DNA from: a virus
Length of the DNA stretch: 28,328 nucleotides
Strand: one strand, 5' to 3'
Virus record (IMG/VR): IMGVR_UViG_3300029787_000134
Location: 9,716-38,043 of that record
Part shown: piece by piece, positions 27,186 through 28,328 of the stretch
Layout: every line of letters starts with the position of its first letter
Numbering within the stretch: the first letter of the stretch is position 1
Made by a program: the position numbers and the translations under genes
The notes under the pieces: model-generated
Database searches by the model: none
The model's input: only the letters and a program-made list of their open reading frames with translations
What the model was told of the DNA's origin: nothing

Positions 27186-27542
27186 TTATGATTTACACAC
27201 TGTTACAGCCGCAACTACACCTGTTCTATTTATTTCAAAACTTTGAAATAACACAAAGTTTGTTGTTTTATAGTGACCAGCTAGTAGTAAAAACTCTTCA
27301 CCAGCTCTTTGTGTAGAATATACCTTGTCTCCAACCTGCGGTAACGCTGCGCTACCGTCGTGGTAGTAAGACTCGGTGCATGCGCTTCTTGTATCAAGTG
27401 CACAAGCCGAAGAACGCTGTACAGTAGAAGCAGCTATTCGAGTGTAGTTTTTTGCGGTTACAATTTCTTTTCTTCGCTTTACTATTACAGGCTTATTTTT
27501 ACCCCTAGATTGAGCCGAAGTATTAGCGTTACCTAATGCCAT
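27186..27542 (-). CDS. Small virion-surface-like protein with YHDG motif
   Basis: I place the start at 27540-27542 (MALGNANTSAQSRGKNKP), where the ATG overlaps the TAA of the upstream gene as TAATG, giving 118 residues. A longer in-frame start six codons upstream is less likely. The first 40 residues are basic. Residues 47-63 hold two Cys followed by YYHDG, then ALPQVGDKVYSTQ and beta strands to a terminal VTVCKS. The Cys...YHDG...P.VGD.VY pattern is one I associate with repeats in Bacteroidota phage and surface proteins. With its neighbour it may form a capsid fibre or decoration. The function is inferred. Confidence 0.58.
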   Translation of the reverse strand: MALGNANTSAQSRGKNKPVIVKRRKEIVTAKNYTRIAASTVQRSSACALDTRSACTESYYHDGSAALPQVGDKVYSTQRAGEEFLLLAGHYKTTNFVLFQSFEINRTGVVAAVTVCKS

Positions 27543-28195
27543 TAGTGCCCGAAGTAACAAATTGCTCCATGAGCACTATTTTGAAACTCTGTCCACCTAC
27601 CGTATATTGTCATTCCAGCTGGATATACTGCTGCAGCAGCTGTTATTCCACCTGCACCTTGTTGAGGTCCCAAGAATATTAAATGTTGATTTGTAGCTGG
27701 AGTAATCTCGGTGTCTAATATGGGATCTCCATTTGCTGCAATTCCAGTAACAAACACGCCGCGTTTATTTGGTCCATTATATATTGGAGTTGGAGTTTCA
27801 GCATCAATAGTTAAGCCAGATCCTTCGTGATCAGCATCTAATACTAGTAATACAGCTTGACCTACTTTTATTGTACCAGTTGTGGCTGATACCGAAATAG
27901 CTGTTCCAGCTGGAACTGTACCTGCTTCGTCACAGTTAGCTTGCGCTGCACCATGAAAGTTTATGTAATCATCAGCCGCTCCAACAACGTCAGTTGTGCT
28001 TCCAGTTATACCAACAAAACCAGGTCCTCTATCATCTAGTTTTTCTGGTGTTAACACTGTTGGTGTACTAGCTTCTATAAATGTTATAGCGCATATAACC
28101 ATATCTTGTGGAGGTATGATTTTCTTTTCTAGATCTGAATAAGCGCTGCCCATTTGCCCAAAGTTATAAGCTACGCCTGTTGAATTAATTCCCAT
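27542..28195 (-). CDS. Virion structural protein (decoration/fibre-like candidate)
   Basis: The protein has 217 residues. A short N-terminal stretch (MGINSTGVAYNFGQMGSAYS) is followed by a beta-rich, Gly/Ala/Thr-rich body, and it ends with AGMTIYGRWTEFQNSAHGA and CYFGH. The GMTIYGRW ending resembles small trimeric head-decoration or fibre proteins seen in marine phages. An IKVGQAVLLVL segment near residues 110-120 echoes the VGMxV modules of the tail proteins. There is no signal peptide or enzyme motif. It starts one base after the stop of the small membrane gene and its TAA overlaps the next ATG. Confidence 0.62.
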   Translation of the reverse strand: MGINSTGVAYNFGQMGSAYSDLEKKIIPPQDMVICAITFIEASTPTVLTPEKLDDRGPGFVGITGSTTDVVGAADDYINFHGAAQANCDEAGTVPAGTAISVSATTGTIKVGQAVLLVLDADHEGSGLTIDAETPTPIYNGPNKRGVFVTGIAANGDPILDTEITPATNQHLIFLGPQQGAGGITAAAAVYPAGMTIYGRWTEFQNSAHGAICYFGH

Positions 28196-28196
28196 T

Positions 28197-28328
28197 TTAT
28201 TTTTTTACTTTTTCTATAGATCTACCAGCAAAGTATGCACCAAAAGCGGTTAGCATAAGTATCTGTAGTAAGTCTACATATGAATCTTTAACATTGAAAG
28301 GTAATGTATCTACGCTATCAAAAACCAT
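28197..28328 (-). CDS. Small single-helix membrane protein, holin-like candidate (start may lie outside window)
   Basis: An ATG sits exactly at the window edge (28326-28328) and opens a 43-residue frame ending in TAA at 28197-28199. Residues about 20-35 (LLQILMLTAFGAYFAG) make one membrane helix, followed by a basic RSIEKVKK tail. The edge ATG may be internal, so the true protein may be longer with additional helices. Short helices plus a Lys-rich tail are common in holins and small virion membrane proteins, but nothing here proves lysis function. Confidence 0.5.
   Translation of the reverse strand: MVFDSVDTLPFNVKDSYVDLLQILMLTAFGAYFAGRSIEKVKK

Overview
This window is the virion-morphogenesis (late) block of a tailed double-stranded DNA bacteriophage. 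Every gene I can support lies on the minus strand, so transcription runs from base 28328 towards base 1. Genes are packed end to end, mostly with 2-20 base gaps or with stop/start overlaps of the TAATG or TGATG kind. No gap exceeds about 80 bases, and I see no tRNA, rRNA, CRISPR array, insertion sequence, integrase or lysogeny gene. The DNA is AT-rich. Start codons are generally not preceded by a Shine-Dalgarno sequence but by A/T-rich leaders, which is what Bacteroidota and their phages usually show. The order terminase, portal, scaffold, capsid, two connector proteins, very large stabilisation ('muzzle') protein and giant ejected proteins resembles short-tailed crAss-like phages (Crassvirales) and their marine flavobacterial relatives. 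I infer a marine Bacteroidota podovirus. The structural identifications are firmer than the lineage or the host.

Layout in transcription order. First come a small one-helix membrane protein (28328-28197) and two virion-surface-like proteins (28195-27186). Then come three small genes: a coiled-coil protein, a 73-residue protein and a GroES-like beta-barrel candidate (27159-26098). Next is the packaging and head module: a putative small terminase (26144-25869), large terminase (25869-23653), portal (23650-21278), scaffold (21263-20064) and major capsid protein (20050-18533). A 281-residue unknown gene follows, with a closely related UUCG-tetraloop hairpin on each side (18489-18518 and 17581-17602). 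The neck and tail module is next: two connector/ring-type proteins (17558-15862), a 2083-residue muzzle/stabilisation protein (15858-9607), a 762-residue beta-rich protein and a conserved 124-residue structural protein. The window ends with the probable DNA-ejection module: a 237-residue gp14-like internal protein, a 434-residue protein with an EF-hand-like calcium loop, and the first 1619 residues of a giant protein that runs off the left edge and carries an HELIH zincin-type motif.

Together these genes would build the procapsid on the portal with the scaffold, package DNA with the two-subunit motor, close the head with connectors and the muzzle, and load internal proteins that enter the host first. 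The points most worth a second look are the metallopeptidase motif in the giant protein, the duplicated hairpin cassette after the capsid gene, the GroES-like protein next to the packaging genes, and a beta-rich module repeated across different virion proteins.
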